NCBI RefSeq assembly: GCF_002924445.1
Contig: NZ_PIGG01000076.1
Location: 1-64,000, forward strand
Direction of reading: 5' to 3'
Source of the DNA: Minwuia thermotolerans
Lineage (GTDB): Bacteria; Pseudomonadota; Alphaproteobacteria; Minwuiales; Minwuiaceae
Length of the DNA stretch: 64,000 nucleotides
The notes under the pieces: generated by a model
Databases searched by the model: none
Seen by the model: the letters and a program-made list of their open reading frames with translations, nothing else
What the model was told of the DNA's origin: nothing
Position numbers and translations under genes: made by a program
Part shown: one piece after another, positions 12,840-22,735 of the stretch
Position numbering within the stretch: the first letter of the stretch is position 1
Layout: every line of letters starts with the position of its first letter

Positions 12840-13208
12840 GTGGCGCGTATTGCTGGTGTCAACATTCCGAGCGCGAAACGCGTGGAGATCGGTCTGACCT
12901 ACATTCACGGAATTGGCTCGGCCAAGGCCAGGGAGATCTGCGACAAGATCGGGATCGCCCAGGAACGGCGCGTCAACGACCTGACCGACGCCGAGGTCAT
13001 CCAGATCCGCGAGGTCATCGAGAGCGACTACATGGTCGAAGGCGACCTGCGCCGCGAGACCGCGATGAACATCAAGCGGCTGATGGACCTGAAGTGCTAT
13101 CGCGGGCTCCGGCACCGCCGCAGCCTGCCTGTGCGCGGCCAGCGGACCCACACCAACGCCCGCACCCGCAAGGGGCCGGCCAAGCCGATCGCCGGCAAGA
13201 AGAAGTAG
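12840..13208 (+). CDS. rpsM: 30S ribosomal protein S13
   Basis: S13 sits in the subunit head and bridges to the large subunit. It starts at GTG 12840 after GAGGAGAGAGCAAC and gives [24 protein letters not shown]-type opening (shown in part). The 122 residues include [11 protein letters not shown] and the C-terminal [22 protein letters not shown]. rpsK follows after 7 nt. Confidence 0.98.
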   Translation: MARIAGVNIPSAKRVEIGLTYIHGIGSAKAREICDKIGIAQERRVNDLTDAEVIQIREVIESDYMVEGDLRRETAMNIKRLMDLKCYRGLRHRRSLPVRGQRTHTNARTRKGPAKPIAGKKK

Positions 13209-13215
13209 GATCCAG

Positions 13216-13605
13216 ATGGCGAAGAAAGAAACACGCGTCCGCCGCCGCGAGCGGAAGAACATCACCAACGGCGTGGCTCACGTCCAGGCGTCGTTCAACA
13301 ATACCCTGATCGCCATCACGGACGTTCAGGGCAATGCGATTTCCTGGTCGTCGGCCGGTTCCATGGGCTTCAAGGGCTCCCGCAAGTCGACGCCCTATGC
13401 GGCGCAGATGGCGGCGGAAGACGCTGGCCGGAAGGCCCAGGAGCATGGCGTGCGTATCCTCGAGGTGCAGGTGAAGGGGCCGGGTTCGGGCCGCGAGTCC
13501 GCGCTGCGCGCGCTGCAGGCGACCGGTTTCGAGATCACCTCGATCCGCGACGTGACTCCGATCGCCCACAATGGCTGCCGGCCGCGCAAGCGCCGCCGGG
13601 TCTGA
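13216..13605 (+). CDS. rpsK: 30S ribosomal protein S11
   Basis: S11 lies at the platform near the E site and the mRNA exit. The 129 residues include [20 protein letters not shown] and the C-terminal [22 protein letters not shown]. The 100-nt gap to rpoA holds a 9-bp hairpin (13616-13636). Confidence 0.98.
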   Translation: MAKKETRVRRRERKNITNGVAHVQASFNNTLIAITDVQGNAISWSSAGSMGFKGSRKSTPYAAQMAAEDAGRKAQEHGVRILEVQVKGPGSGRESALRALQATGFEITSIRDVTPIAHNGCRPRKRRRV

Positions 13606-13615
13606 TGCGGGCGCT

Positions 13616-13636
13616 GGCGGCGGACCCTCCGCCGCC
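13616..13636 (+). other. Perfect 9-bp hairpin between rpsK and rpoA
   Basis: GGCGGCGGA (13616-13624), loop CCC, then TCCGCCGCC (13628-13636). No T run follows, so a terminator is unlikely. It may be an mRNA processing or stabilising element. Confidence 0.4.
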
Positions 13637-13705
13637 GGCAATATCCGACGCTCCGCCCGGTCCGGTCGGCGAAGCGGTCTGAGACTTTGAGATGAGGTGC
13701 GCCAA

Positions 13706-14722
13706 GTGATCCAGCGCAACTGGAAAGAACTGATCAAGCCGAACAAGCTTGAGATCAAGGGCGGGGACGACGTCTCCCGCCGCGCCACCGTCGTCGCCGA
13801 GCCCCTGGCCCGCGGCTTCGGCCTGACGCTCGGCAATGCGCTCCGCCGCGTGCTGCTGTCGAGCCTGCAGGGTTCGGCGGTCACCGCGATCCACATCGAC
13901 AACGTCCTGCACGAGTTCTCCTCCATCGAGGGCGTGCGCGAGGACGTCACCGACATCGTGCTGAACATCAAGCAGCTGGCGCTGAAGATGCACGGTGACG
14001 GGCCGAAGCGGATCTCGCTGAAAGCCACCGGTCCCGGCCCGGTCACGGCGGCCCAGATCGAAGCCGGTCACGACATCGACGTTCTCAATCCGGACCTGGT
14101 GCTGATGCATCTGGACGACGATGCGACCATCAGCATGGAAATGACCGTCGACAACGGCTCCGGCTATGTCGCGGCGTCCGCCAACCGGCCCGACGACGCG
14201 CCGATCGGCCTGATTCCGGTCGACTCGCTGTTCTCCCCGATCCGCAAGGTGGCCTACAAGGTCGAGAACACCCGCGAGGGCCAGGTGCTGGACTACGACA
14301 AGCTGTCGATGGAGATCGTCACCAACGGTTCGATCTCGCCCGAGGACTCGGTCGCCTATGCCGCGCGCATCCTGCAGGATCAGCTCCAGCTCTTCATCAA
14401 CTTCGAGGAGCCGCAGCGCGAGACGGTCGAGGAGAAGTCCAGCGAGCCCGAGATCAACCGCAACCTGCTGCGCAAGGTCGACGAGCTGGAACTGTCGGTG
14501 CGTTCGGCCAACTGCCTGAAGAACGACAACATCGTCTATATCGGCGACCTGATCCAGAAGACCGAGGCGGAGATGCTCCGGACCCCGAACTTCGGGCGCA
14601 AGTCGCTGAACGAGATCAAGGAAGTTCTGTCCCAGATGGGTCTGCGGCTGGGCATGGAAGTGCCGGGCTGGCCGCCGGACAACATCGAGGACCTGGCGAA
14701 GAAGCTGGAAGACAATTACTGA
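13706..14722 (+). CDS. rpoA: RNA polymerase subunit alpha
   Basis: Alpha dimer assembles RNA polymerase, and its C-terminal domain contacts UP elements and activators. I chose GTG 13706 ([17 protein letters not shown]), which matches alphaproteobacterial RpoA and has GAGG 8 nt upstream. A GTG at 13697 would add MRQ. The 338 residues have the assembly domain with [18 protein letters not shown] at about 37-54 and the C-terminal helix-hairpin-helix domain near 250-330 ([16 protein letters not shown]). Confidence 0.98.
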   Translation: MIQRNWKELIKPNKLEIKGGDDVSRRATVVAEPLARGFGLTLGNALRRVLLSSLQGSAVTAIHIDNVLHEFSSIEGVREDVTDIVLNIKQLALKMHGDGPKRISLKATGPGPVTAAQIEAGHDIDVLNPDLVLMHLDDDATISMEMTVDNGSGYVAASANRPDDAPIGLIPVDSLFSPIRKVAYKVENTREGQVLDYDKLSMEIVTNGSISPEDSVAYAARILQDQLQLFINFEEPQRETVEEKSSEPEINRNLLRKVDELELSVRSANCLKNDNIVYIGDLIQKTEAEMLRTPNFGRKSLNEIKEVLSQMGLRLGMEVPGWPPDNIEDLAKKLEDNY

Positions 14723-14759
14723 GGCCCGTTGAGGCCCCGAACGGGAAGGTTGCGGAACA

Positions 14760-15188
14760 ATGCGTCATCGCAAGAAAGGCCGGCGGTTCAACCGCTCCGC
14801 TTCGCACCGCAAGGCGATGCTGGCGAACATGGCGAACGCTCTGATCAAGCATGAGCAGATCAAGACGACCCTGCCCAAGGCGAAGGATCTCCGCCCGGTG
14901 GTGGAGAAGCTGGTGACCCTGGCCAAGCGGGGCGGCCTGCACGCGCGCCGCCAGGCCTACGCCCAGCTGCCCGAGGAGCGAATCGTCGCCAAGCTGTTCG
15001 ACGAGCTGGCCGAGCGCTACAAGGACCGTCCCGGCGGCTATCTGCGCATCATCAAGGCCGGCTACCGCTATGGCGACTCCGCGCCGATGGCGATCATCGA
15101 GTTCGTCGACCGCAATGTGGACGCCAAGGGCGCCGATTCGGGTCCGGTCCCGGGCGACGACGAGGACGAGTTCGAAGACGCCGCCTGA
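14760..15188 (+). CDS. rplQ: 50S ribosomal protein L17
   Basis: Last gene of the superoperon. The 142 residues start [20 protein letters not shown], with [25 protein letters not shown] in the core. The C-terminal 20 residues are strongly acidic ([10 protein letters not shown]), an extension past the E. coli end. A hairpin follows after about 30 nt. Confidence 0.97.
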   Translation: MRHRKKGRRFNRSASHRKAMLANMANALIKHEQIKTTLPKAKDLRPVVEKLVTLAKRGGLHARRQAYAQLPEERIVAKLFDELAERYKDRPGGYLRIIKAGYRYGDSAPMAIIEFVDRNVDAKGADSGPVPGDDEDEFEDAA

Positions 15189-15219
15189 ACGGCCGGCATC
15201 CGGACGAGACGTGACGGAG

Positions 15220-15252
15220 GGGGGCGGACCGGCCACGGTCTGCCCCCTTCTG
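15220..15252 (+). terminator. Candidate terminator of the ribosomal superoperon
   Basis: GGGGGCGGACC (15220-15230) pairs with GGTCTGCCCCC (15237-15247), with one G-T wobble and a 6-nt loop, then TTCTGCGT. It lies between rplQ and the protease gene. The stem is strong but the T tail is poor, so some readthrough is possible. Confidence 0.5.
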
Positions 15253-15269
15253 CGTATCGGGGAGGACGC

Positions 15270-16675
<1,406 letters not shown>

Positions 16676-16676
<1 letters not shown>

Positions 16677-17998
16677 TGGCGGAAAGCCTTTTCGAGGCGG
16701 CGGGGGTCGACGGTGGCGGCACCCGGCCGCTGGCCGACCGGCTCCGCCCCGAGAGCCTCGCCGACGTCGTGGGGCAGGAACATCTGACCGGTCCGGAAGG
16801 ACCGATCGGGCGCATGGCGGCCCAGGGCCGGCTGGGCTCCGTCGTGCTCTGGGGCCCGCCGGGGACGGGCAAGACCACCATCGCGCGGCTTCTGGCGCGT
16901 TCCGTGGACCTCGAATTCGTGCAGCTCTCGGCGGTCTTCTCCGGTGTCGCCGACCTGCGCAAGGCCTTCGAGGAAGCGCGTCAGCGCCGCCGTGACGGCC
17001 GTGGCACGCTCCTCTTCGTCGATGAGATCCACCGCTTCAACCGCGCCCAGCAGGACGGCTTCCTGCCGGTCGTCGAGGATGGCACCATCGTGCTGATCGG
17101 CGCGACGACCGAGAACCCGTCCTTCGAACTCAATCCCGCCCTGCTCTCGCGCTGCCAGGTGCTGGTGCTGCGCCGCCATGACGACGCCTCGCTGGAACGG
17201 CTGCTGGACCGTGCGGAGGCGGTGGAGGGACAGTCCCTGCCGGTCACCGAGGACGGACGTCTGGCGCTGAAGGCCATGGCCGACGGCGATGGGCGCTATC
17301 TCCTCAACCTGGCGGAGGAGCTCTACCGAATCGCACCGCCCGAGCCGCTCGATCCGGCGGGGCTGGCGGAATCGCTGCAGCGCCGCGCGCCGCTCTACGA
17401 CAAGGCGCAGGAGAGCCACTACAACCTGATCAGCGCGCTGCACAAGTCGCTCAGGGGCTCGGACGCCGACGCCGCGCTCTACTGGATGGCGCGGATGCTC
17501 GCCGGTGGGGAGGATCCGCTCTATATCGCGCGGCGGCTGGTGCGCTTCGCCTCCGAGGATGTCGGGCTGGCCGACCCGGAGGCGCTGCACCAGACGCTCG
17601 CCGCCAAGGACGCTTACGATTTTCTGGGTTCGCCCGAGGGCGAGCTGGCGCTGGCGCAGGCAGCGATCTATCTCGCCACCGCGCCCAAGTCGAACGCTGC
17701 CTACAAGGCCTTCGGTGCGGCCTCGCGCTCGGCCCGGGCGACCGGCTCGCTGAATCCGCCCATGCACATTCTCAATGCGCCGACGAAGATGATGAAACAG
17801 CTCGGCTATGGCGATGGCTACGCCTATGACCACGACACGGCAGAGGGCTTCTCGGGCCGCAACTACTTCCCCGACGGGATGGCGCGGGAACGGTTCTACA
17901 ATCCCGTCGAGCGTGGCTTCGAACGCGAGATCGCCAAGCGCCTCGCCTACTGGGACCGCCTGCGGCGGGAGAAGACGCGGGAGGACGGCGATGGGTGA
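16676..17998 (+). CDS. rarA: Replication-associated recombination protein A (RarA/MgsA)
   Basis: AAA+ ATPase of the clamp-loader clade that acts at stalled replication forks. The 440 residues have Walker A GPPGTGKTT (60-68), Walker B LLFVDEIHRFN near 111-121 and a sensor region GATTENPSFELN. The C-terminal tetramerisation part includes HYNLISALHKSLRGSD and LNPPMHILNAPTKMMK. It starts in a TGATG overlap with the protease. A palindromic repeat lies just after its stop. Confidence 0.95.
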
Positions 17999-18026
17999 GG
18001 CGTTTTACGAAGGGATGGAACTACTT

Positions 18027-18097
18027 GACGTCCTGGGGCTTGACCCCGGGACCCAGTCCTTCGGGTTGCTGGGCCCGTGGATCAAGTCCAGGGGCGG
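18027..18097. repeat. Degenerate palindromic intergenic repeat, copy 1
   Basis: From GACGTCCTGGGGCTTGACCC to AAGTCCAGGGGCGG this matches the copy at 34300-34373 over its whole length with scattered changes. It contains a first dyad GGGG-CTTGA-CCCC and a second half GGGCCCGTGGATCAAGTCC. It sits in the 132-nt rarA-crcB gap. Elements with the core CGGGCTTGACCCG are common in alphaproteobacterial intergenic DNA. It can be read as a short peptide (LGLDPGTQS), but I do not think it is a gene. Confidence 0.7.
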
Positions 18098-18130
18098 CAA
18101 GGTTGAGTGGTCCCATTCCGGAGGCAGGCC

Positions 18131-18508
18131 GTGAACGCCCTGATTGCGGTGGCGCTGGGCGGCGCGCTGGGCGCGCTCGGCCGTTATGGTGTGCAGGCGC
18201 TGATGCTGCGTCTGTTCGGCGCGGGGTTCCCGCTGGGCACGCTGACCGTCAATGTCGCGGGCAGCCTGCTGATGGGCTTTCTCGTGCACCTGCTGGTGGC
18301 GCGCGGCGCCTCGCCGGAACTGAAAAGCTTCCTGCTGATCGGCTGCCTCGGCGCACTGACGACCTTCTCGACCTTCTCGCTGGATGCGGTGAGCCTCTAC
18401 GAGCGGGGCGCAGTGGGCCTGGCCGCGCTCTACGTCGCCGCTTCGGTGGTGCTGTCCATCGGGGCGCTGTTCGCCGGCGTCTCGCTGGCGCGCATGGTGA
18501 CGCCATGA
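18131..18508 (+). CDS. crcB: Fluoride exporter CrcB/Fluc
   Basis: Small inner-membrane fluoride channel that works as a dual-topology dimer. Start chosen at GTG 18131 (MNALIAVALGGALGALGRYG) because GGAGGCAGG lies just upstream and the conserved GGxxGALxRYG then falls at the N terminus. The 125 residues form four membrane segments, with the TLTVNVAGSLLMGF and GCLGALTTFSTFS motifs of the pore. No fluoride riboswitch is visible upstream; that space holds the repeat. It overlaps the next gene by ATGA. Confidence 0.94.
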   Translation: MNALIAVALGGALGALGRYGVQALMLRLFGAGFPLGTLTVNVAGSLLMGFLVHLLVARGASPELKSFLLIGCLGALTTFSTFSLDAVSLYERGAVGLAALYVAASVVLSIGALFAGVSLARMVTP

Positions 18509-19494
18509 GCGGCGTCCGCCAGGAACGGGTGAAACGCGACGAGGACGGCATGCGCCTCGACCGCTGGTTCCGCGCCCGCTTTCCCGACGTGACCCAGGGC
18601 CGGCTGCAGAAGATGCTGCGCAAGGGCGAGATCCGCCTCGACGGCGGCCGGGTGAAGGCCGACCAGCGCGTTGCCGCCGGCCAGACCGTGCGTGTGCCGC
18701 CGCTGGGCGAGGTCCCGCCGTCGGCGCCGAAGGATCGCGATGGCGGTGTCAGCGAAGCCGACCGCAAGGCGGTCATGGCGATGGTGATCTACCGCGACCC
18801 GGAGGTGATCGTGCTGAACAAGCCCGCCGGGCTGGCGGTGCAGGGCGGCACGCGCGTCGGCCGTCATGTCGACGCCATGCTGCCGGCGCTGCAATTTGAC
18901 GCCGGAGAGCCGCCGCGGCTGGTCCACCGCCTGGACAAGGACACCTCCGGCGTTCTGGTGCTGGCGCGGACCCGCCAGGCGGCGCAATGGCTGACCCGGG
19001 CCTTCCGCGACCGCGACACGGAGAAGACCTACTGGGCCATCACGGTGGGCGTGCCGCGCCCCCGCCGGGGCGAGATCGACCTGCGCCTTTCCAAGGAAGG
19101 CGGCCCGAAGGGCGAGCGGGTCGAACCGGTGCCCGAGGGCGGCCAGCGCGCCATCTCCCACTTTACGGTGATCGACGAGGCCGGCACGCGGGCGGCCTGG
19201 CTGGCCATGCGGCCCGTCACCGGCCGCACCCACCAGCTCCGCGTCCATGCGGCGGCCATCGGCTGCCCCGTCATCGGCGACGGCAAGTATGGCGGCGAGA
19301 AGGCCCATCCCGGCGGCTTCGCGTCGACGCTGCACCTGCACGCGCGGCGCATCGTGCTGGCGCGGCCGGACGGGCGGAAGCTGGATGTCACCGCCGATCC
19401 GCCGAAGGCGTTCCTGGAAGGGCTGGACCTGCTCGGCTTCGACGTCAACGACCCCGAGGCCACCGTCGACTGGGCCGAGCTGGCCGAGGAGTAG
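18505..19494 (+). CDS. RluA-family (RluC-like) 23S rRNA pseudouridine synthase
   Basis: Isomerises specific uridines in RNA. The 329 residues have an N-terminal S4 RNA-binding domain (about 14-75) and a catalytic domain with HRLDKDTSGVL at 141-151, where Asp144 is the nucleophile. The motif RTHQLRVH follows later. The layout is that of RluC (E. coli sites 955/2504/2580), but RluD-type specificity cannot be excluded. It starts by ATGA overlap with crcB and converges with the acetyltransferase gene only 8 nt after its stop. Confidence 0.92.
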   Translation: MSGVRQERVKRDEDGMRLDRWFRARFPDVTQGRLQKMLRKGEIRLDGGRVKADQRVAAGQTVRVPPLGEVPPSAPKDRDGGVSEADRKAVMAMVIYRDPEVIVLNKPAGLAVQGGTRVGRHVDAMLPALQFDAGEPPRLVHRLDKDTSGVLVLARTRQAAQWLTRAFRDRDTEKTYWAITVGVPRPRRGEIDLRLSKEGGPKGERVEPVPEGGQRAISHFTVIDEAGTRAAWLAMRPVTGRTHQLRVHAAAIGCPVIGDGKYGGEKAHPGGFASTLHLHARRIVLARPDGRKLDVTADPPKAFLEGLDLLGFDVNDPEATVDWAELAEE

Positions 19495-19502
19495 GGCGCG
19501 CC

Positions 19503-20042
19503 CTACGCCTCCGGCATGGGCATCAGCGTCGCCTCGCGGCGCTCATAGGGCGTGAAGCCGATCCGCTGGTACATGGGCAGGGCCGAGGGGTGGTCGGCGG
19601 TGCAGGTGTTGACCGTGACCCGGTCGGGTTCGCGCGACCACAGCTCGCTCACCGCCCAGTGCAGGAACCACGGCCCAAGCTTCTGGCCGATGAACTCCGG
19701 CATCAGGCCGAAATAGGCGAGGTCGGCGCGGGCCGGGAGCTCGCGGAAATCCAGCTCGGCAAAGCCCGCCGGCACGCCGCGGACATAGAGGACCATGATC
19801 TCGACCGCCTCGTCCCGGACGATGGCGGCGAGGCTCTCGTCGGAGAGCCAGCGCCGCTCGGTCCAGCTCCAGGCCGCGCCGACGGTGTTGTAGAGATAGC
19901 GGTAGAAGTGAACGGTCGGCCGCTCGGCGCGCAGCACCGCATGCGGGACCAGCGGCGTCGGCGGCGCGGCGCGCCGGGGCGGCGCATCCATCTCCAGGAA
20001 GGTGATGGTGACCGGGATGCCGGATCGATCCGCCCCGCTCAT
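19503..20042 (-). CDS. GNAT-family N-acetyltransferase
   Basis: Predicted acyl-CoA dependent acetyltransferase of 179 residues, substrate unknown. The fold is suggested by LYVRGVPAGFAELDFRE, ADLAYFGLMPEFIGQKLGPWFL (the acetyl-CoA loop region) and VTVNTCTADHPSALPMYQRIGFTPY near the end. The ATG at 20042 overlaps the sseA stop (ATGA), making it the last gene of the cysteine/sulfur operon. Confidence 0.88.
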   Translation of the reverse strand: MSGADRSGIPVTITFLEMDAPPRRAAPPTPLVPHAVLRAERPTVHFYRYLYNTVGAAWSWTERRWLSDESLAAIVRDEAVEIMVLYVRGVPAGFAELDFRELPARADLAYFGLMPEFIGQKLGPWFLHWAVSELWSREPDRVTVNTCTADHPSALPMYQRIGFTPYERREATLMPMPEA

Positions 20043-20887
20043 CGCGACACGGGCGTGTCCTCGCGCCCGCCCCATTCGGTCCAGGAGCCGTCATAGACCG
20101 CCGTCTGGCGGTGGCCCGTCAGATGCAGGCCGAGCGCCAGCACGCAGGCGGTCACCCCGGAGCCGCAGGTGGTGACCACCGGTTTCTTCAGGTCGACGCC
20201 GGCGTCCTCGAAGGCCTGGCGCAGTTCCGGTCCCTCCTTGAAGGTGCCGTCCTCGCGGAACAGACGCTGATAGGGGAGGTTCAGGCTGTGGGGAATGTGG
20301 CCCGACCGCAGGCCCTCGCGGGGCTCCGGCTCCGTGCCCCTGAAGCGGCCTTCGGCGCGGGCGTCCACCACCTGCTCGCGGTTGCGGTTCACATTCGCCT
20401 TCATCTGCTCCAGGTCGCGGACCAGGAAGCTGTTGAAACGCGCCGAGAGATGCCGTTCGCGCGGCACGTCGGGCAGGTTGTCGAGCGGGCGGCCCTCCGC
20501 CTTCCACTTCGGCAGACCGCCGTCGAGCACCGAGACGTCGTCATGGCCGAAGACGCGGAACATCCACCAGGCGCGGGCCGCCGCGGTGCAGCCGCCGCCG
20601 TCATAGACCACGATGCGGACGCCGTCGCCCAGCCCCAGCCGGCGGCAGCGCGAGGAAAACTTCTCCGGGCTCGGCAGCATGTGCGGCAGGTCGCTGTCGG
20701 TGTCGGCGATATCGTCGATGTCGAAATGGACGGCGCCCGGAATGTGCTCGGCGCGGAACTCCGCCTTCGGATCGCGGCCGAGCTGGGGCATGTACCAGGA
20801 GGCGTCGACCACGCGGACATCCGGCGCGTTCATGTGCCGGGCGAGCCACTCGGTCGAGACCAGGGATTGCGGATTGGCGTAGGACAT
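20039..20887 (-). CDS. sseA: 3-mercaptopyruvate/thiosulfate sulfurtransferase
   Basis: Two rhodanese domains transfer sulfane sulfur from 3-mercaptopyruvate or thiosulfate to a thiol or cyanide. The 282 residues start MSYANPQSLVSTEWL. The inactive first domain ends near 135, and the second carries the active-site loop CGSGVTA at 241-247 with Cys241. The CGSGVTA form is typical of mercaptopyruvate sulfurtransferases. It lies 10 nt after alaX and overlaps the acetyltransferase gene. Confidence 0.94.
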   Translation of the reverse strand: MSYANPQSLVSTEWLARHMNAPDVRVVDASWYMPQLGRDPKAEFRAEHIPGAVHFDIDDIADTDSDLPHMLPSPEKFSSRCRRLGLGDGVRIVVYDGGGCTAAARAWWMFRVFGHDDVSVLDGGLPKWKAEGRPLDNLPDVPRERHLSARFNSFLVRDLEQMKANVNRNREQVVDARAEGRFRGTEPEPREGLRSGHIPHSLNLPYQRLFREDGTFKEGPELRQAFEDAGVDLKKPVVTTCGSGVTACVLALGLHLTGHRQTAVYDGSWTEWGGREDTPVSR

Positions 20888-20897
20888 CTGGACTTCC

Positions 20898-21611
20898 CTA
20901 TTCGGCGAACTGGATGCTGACTCGGCGGTTCTGGCGGCCCTTTTTCTCGATCTTGCGGACCTCGACGGGGCCGATCTCGCCGGTCCTGCGGACATGGGTG
21001 CCGCCGCAGGGCTGCAGGTCGCGGCCCTCGATCTCGATCAGCCGGACATGGCCCGCGCTGGTCGGCGGCTTCACCGACATGGTCTTGACCAGCTCCGGCG
21101 TCGCTTCCAGCTCGGCGTCGGTGATCCAGCGGAAGCCCACGGCGTCGTCGGCCCGGACCAGATCGTTCAGCTTCTGCGTGATCTCGTCCTTGTCGAGGGT
21201 CGCCTCGGGGATATCGAAATCCAGGCGCGACTTCTCCGCGCCGACCTGGCCGCCGGTGACCGGGTAGGGCAGCACGGCCGACAGCAGGTGCAGGCAGGAA
21301 TGCATCCGCATGTGGGCGTAGCGCCGCTGCCAGTCGATCTCGGCGGTGACCGTCTGACCGGGTTCGGGCGCGGTCTCGCCCTCGGCGGGCACGTGGACGA
21401 TTTCGTCCGGGGCCTCGCCCTTCACCGCGGTCGCGATGCGGACCTCGCCGCCATCGGCCAGACGCAGCACACCGCAGTCGCCGGGCTGGCCGCCGCCGGT
21501 GGGATAGAAGACCGTGCGGTCGAGGACGATGCCGCCGCGGTCGTTGACCGCCACCACGGTCGCCTCGCACGACTTCAGATAGGCGTCGTCGCGGAAGAGC
21601 AGTTCGGTCAT
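20898..21611 (-). CDS. Alanyl-tRNA editing protein AlaX
   Basis: Stand-alone homologue of the AlaRS editing domain that hydrolyses mischarged Ser- or Gly-tRNA(Ala). The 237 residues include PTGGGQPGDCG near 38-47 and the zinc ligands His104 and His108 (HSCLH), Cys202 and His206 (CGGTH). This length fits the AlaX-M type. It sits between cysteine synthase and sulfurtransferase genes, 41 nt after the former and 10 nt before the latter. Confidence 0.93.
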   Translation of the reverse strand: MTELLFRDDAYLKSCEATVVAVNDRGGIVLDRTVFYPTGGGQPGDCGVLRLADGGEVRIATAVKGEAPDEIVHVPAEGETAPEPGQTVTAEIDWQRRYAHMRMHSCLHLLSAVLPYPVTGGQVGAEKSRLDFDIPEATLDKDEITQKLNDLVRADDAVGFRWITDAELEATPELVKTMSVKPPTSAGHVRLIEIEGRDLQPCGGTHVRRTGEIGPVEVRKIEKKGRQNRRVSIQFAE

Positions 21612-21652
21612 GTCGGCCTCCCCGGATCGGCTGCTGCCTCTGGGGAAATCGA

Positions 21653-22654
21653 TTAGGCCAACCAGGGCGGCGTGGGCAAGCCCTTACTCTCGAGGAAGGC
21701 GGGATTGTATAGGCGGCTGAAATAACGCTCGCCGCCGTCGCAGAGCACGGTGACGATGGTGTGGCCGGGTCCCATGTCCTTCGCCATGCGGACCGCGCCG
21801 GCGACGTTCATGCCGCTGGATCCGCCCAGGATCAGGCCCTCTTCCTGCGCCAGGTCGAAGACCGTCTCCATCATCTCCGCGTCGGATATGCGGTAGGGCA
21901 GGTCGACATCCAGCCCCTCCAGGTTCGCCGTGATCCGGCCCTGGCCGATGCCTTCGGAGATCGAGCTGCCCTCGGCCTTCAGTTCGCCATGGGCGTAGTA
22001 GTGCCAGAGCGCCGCGCCGTGCGGGTCGGCCAGGCCGATCTTCACGCCCTTCTTCCGCTCCCTCAGCGCCTGCGCCACGCCGGCCAGCGTGCCGCCTGAG
22101 CCGACGGCGCAGATGAAGCCGTCGACCCTGCCGTCCGTCTGATCGAAGATCTCCGGGCCGGTGGTCTCGTAGTGGCCCTGTCGGTTGGCGACATTGTCGA
22201 ACTGGTTGGCCCAGATCGCGCCGGCTTCGCTTGTTGCCGCCAGTTCCTCGGCCAGGCGGCCGGAATACTTCACGTAGTTGTTCGGGTCCTTGTAGGGGAC
22301 GGCCGGCACCTCGCGCAGGTCGGCGCCGCAGATGCGCAGCATCTGCTTCTTCTCGTCGCTCTGGGTCTCGGGGATGACGATGACGCAGCGATAGCCCCGC
22401 GCCGCGGCGACCAGCGACAGGCCGATGCCGGTATTGCCCGCCGTGCCCTCGACGATGGTGCCGCCGGGCTTCAGCAGCCCCCGGCGCTCGGCGTCGGTGA
22501 TGATGGCCAGCGCCGCGCGGTCCTTCACCGACCCGCCGGGATTGAGGAACTCGGCCTTGCCGAGAATCTCGCAGCCGGTTTCCTCCGACGCCTTGCGCAG
22601 GCGGATCAGCGGCGTGTTTCCGATGGTGCCGACGAAGCCGTTCTTGATACCCAT
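21653..22654 (-). CDS. Cysteine synthase (O-acetylserine sulfhydrylase family)
   Basis: Pyridoxal phosphate enzyme of the beta family that makes cysteine from O-acetylserine and sulfide. The 333 residues contain IGNTPLIRL, the Schiff-base Lys44 in GGSVKDRAA and the phosphate loop TAGNTGIGL at 71-79. The Ala in TAGNTG and the extra length separate it from canonical CysK (TSGNTG, about 310 residues); it may be a paralogue. It is first in an operon with alaX, sseA and a GNAT gene. A dyad covers its putative -10 region. Confidence 0.92.
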   Translation of the reverse strand: MGIKNGFVGTIGNTPLIRLRKASEETGCEILGKAEFLNPGGSVKDRAALAIITDAERRGLLKPGGTIVEGTAGNTGIGLSLVAAARGYRCVIVIPETQSDEKKQMLRICGADLREVPAVPYKDPNNYVKYSGRLAEELAATSEAGAIWANQFDNVANRQGHYETTGPEIFDQTDGRVDGFICAVGSGGTLAGVAQALRERKKGVKIGLADPHGAALWHYYAHGELKAEGSSISEGIGQGRITANLEGLDVDLPYRISDAEMMETVFDLAQEEGLILGGSSGMNVAGAVRMAKDMGPGHTIVTVLCDGGERYFSRLYNPAFLESKGLPTPPWLA

Positions 22655-22679
22655 GATTTTTCCGTGGAATTCCTGTTCC

Positions 22680-22723
22680 TCGCCCTATTGCGGGTATTTA
22701 GGGCGATCCACAGCATCGGTAAA
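22680..22723 (-). promoter_or_regulatory. Candidate cysteine synthase promoter with dyad
   Basis: On the minus strand TTTACC (22718-22723), a 17-nt spacer and TAAATA (22695-22700) form a weak promoter. The -10 lies inside an inverted repeat: TCGCCCTA (22680-22687) and TAGGGCGA (22699-22706), perfect 8-bp arms with an 11-nt centre. This could be an operator or a leader hairpin. Confidence 0.4.
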
Positions 22724-22735
22724 GCTTCGCGGCCT

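Noticed and set aside
18001-18134. Short frame reading LGLDPGTQS between rarA and crcB
   Set aside because: Matches the dispersed palindromic repeat found again at 34300; not a gene.
17995-18504. 170-codon upstream extension of the pseudouridine synthase frame
   Set aside because: It runs through the repeat and crcB in another frame; the S4 domain begins just after ATG 18505.
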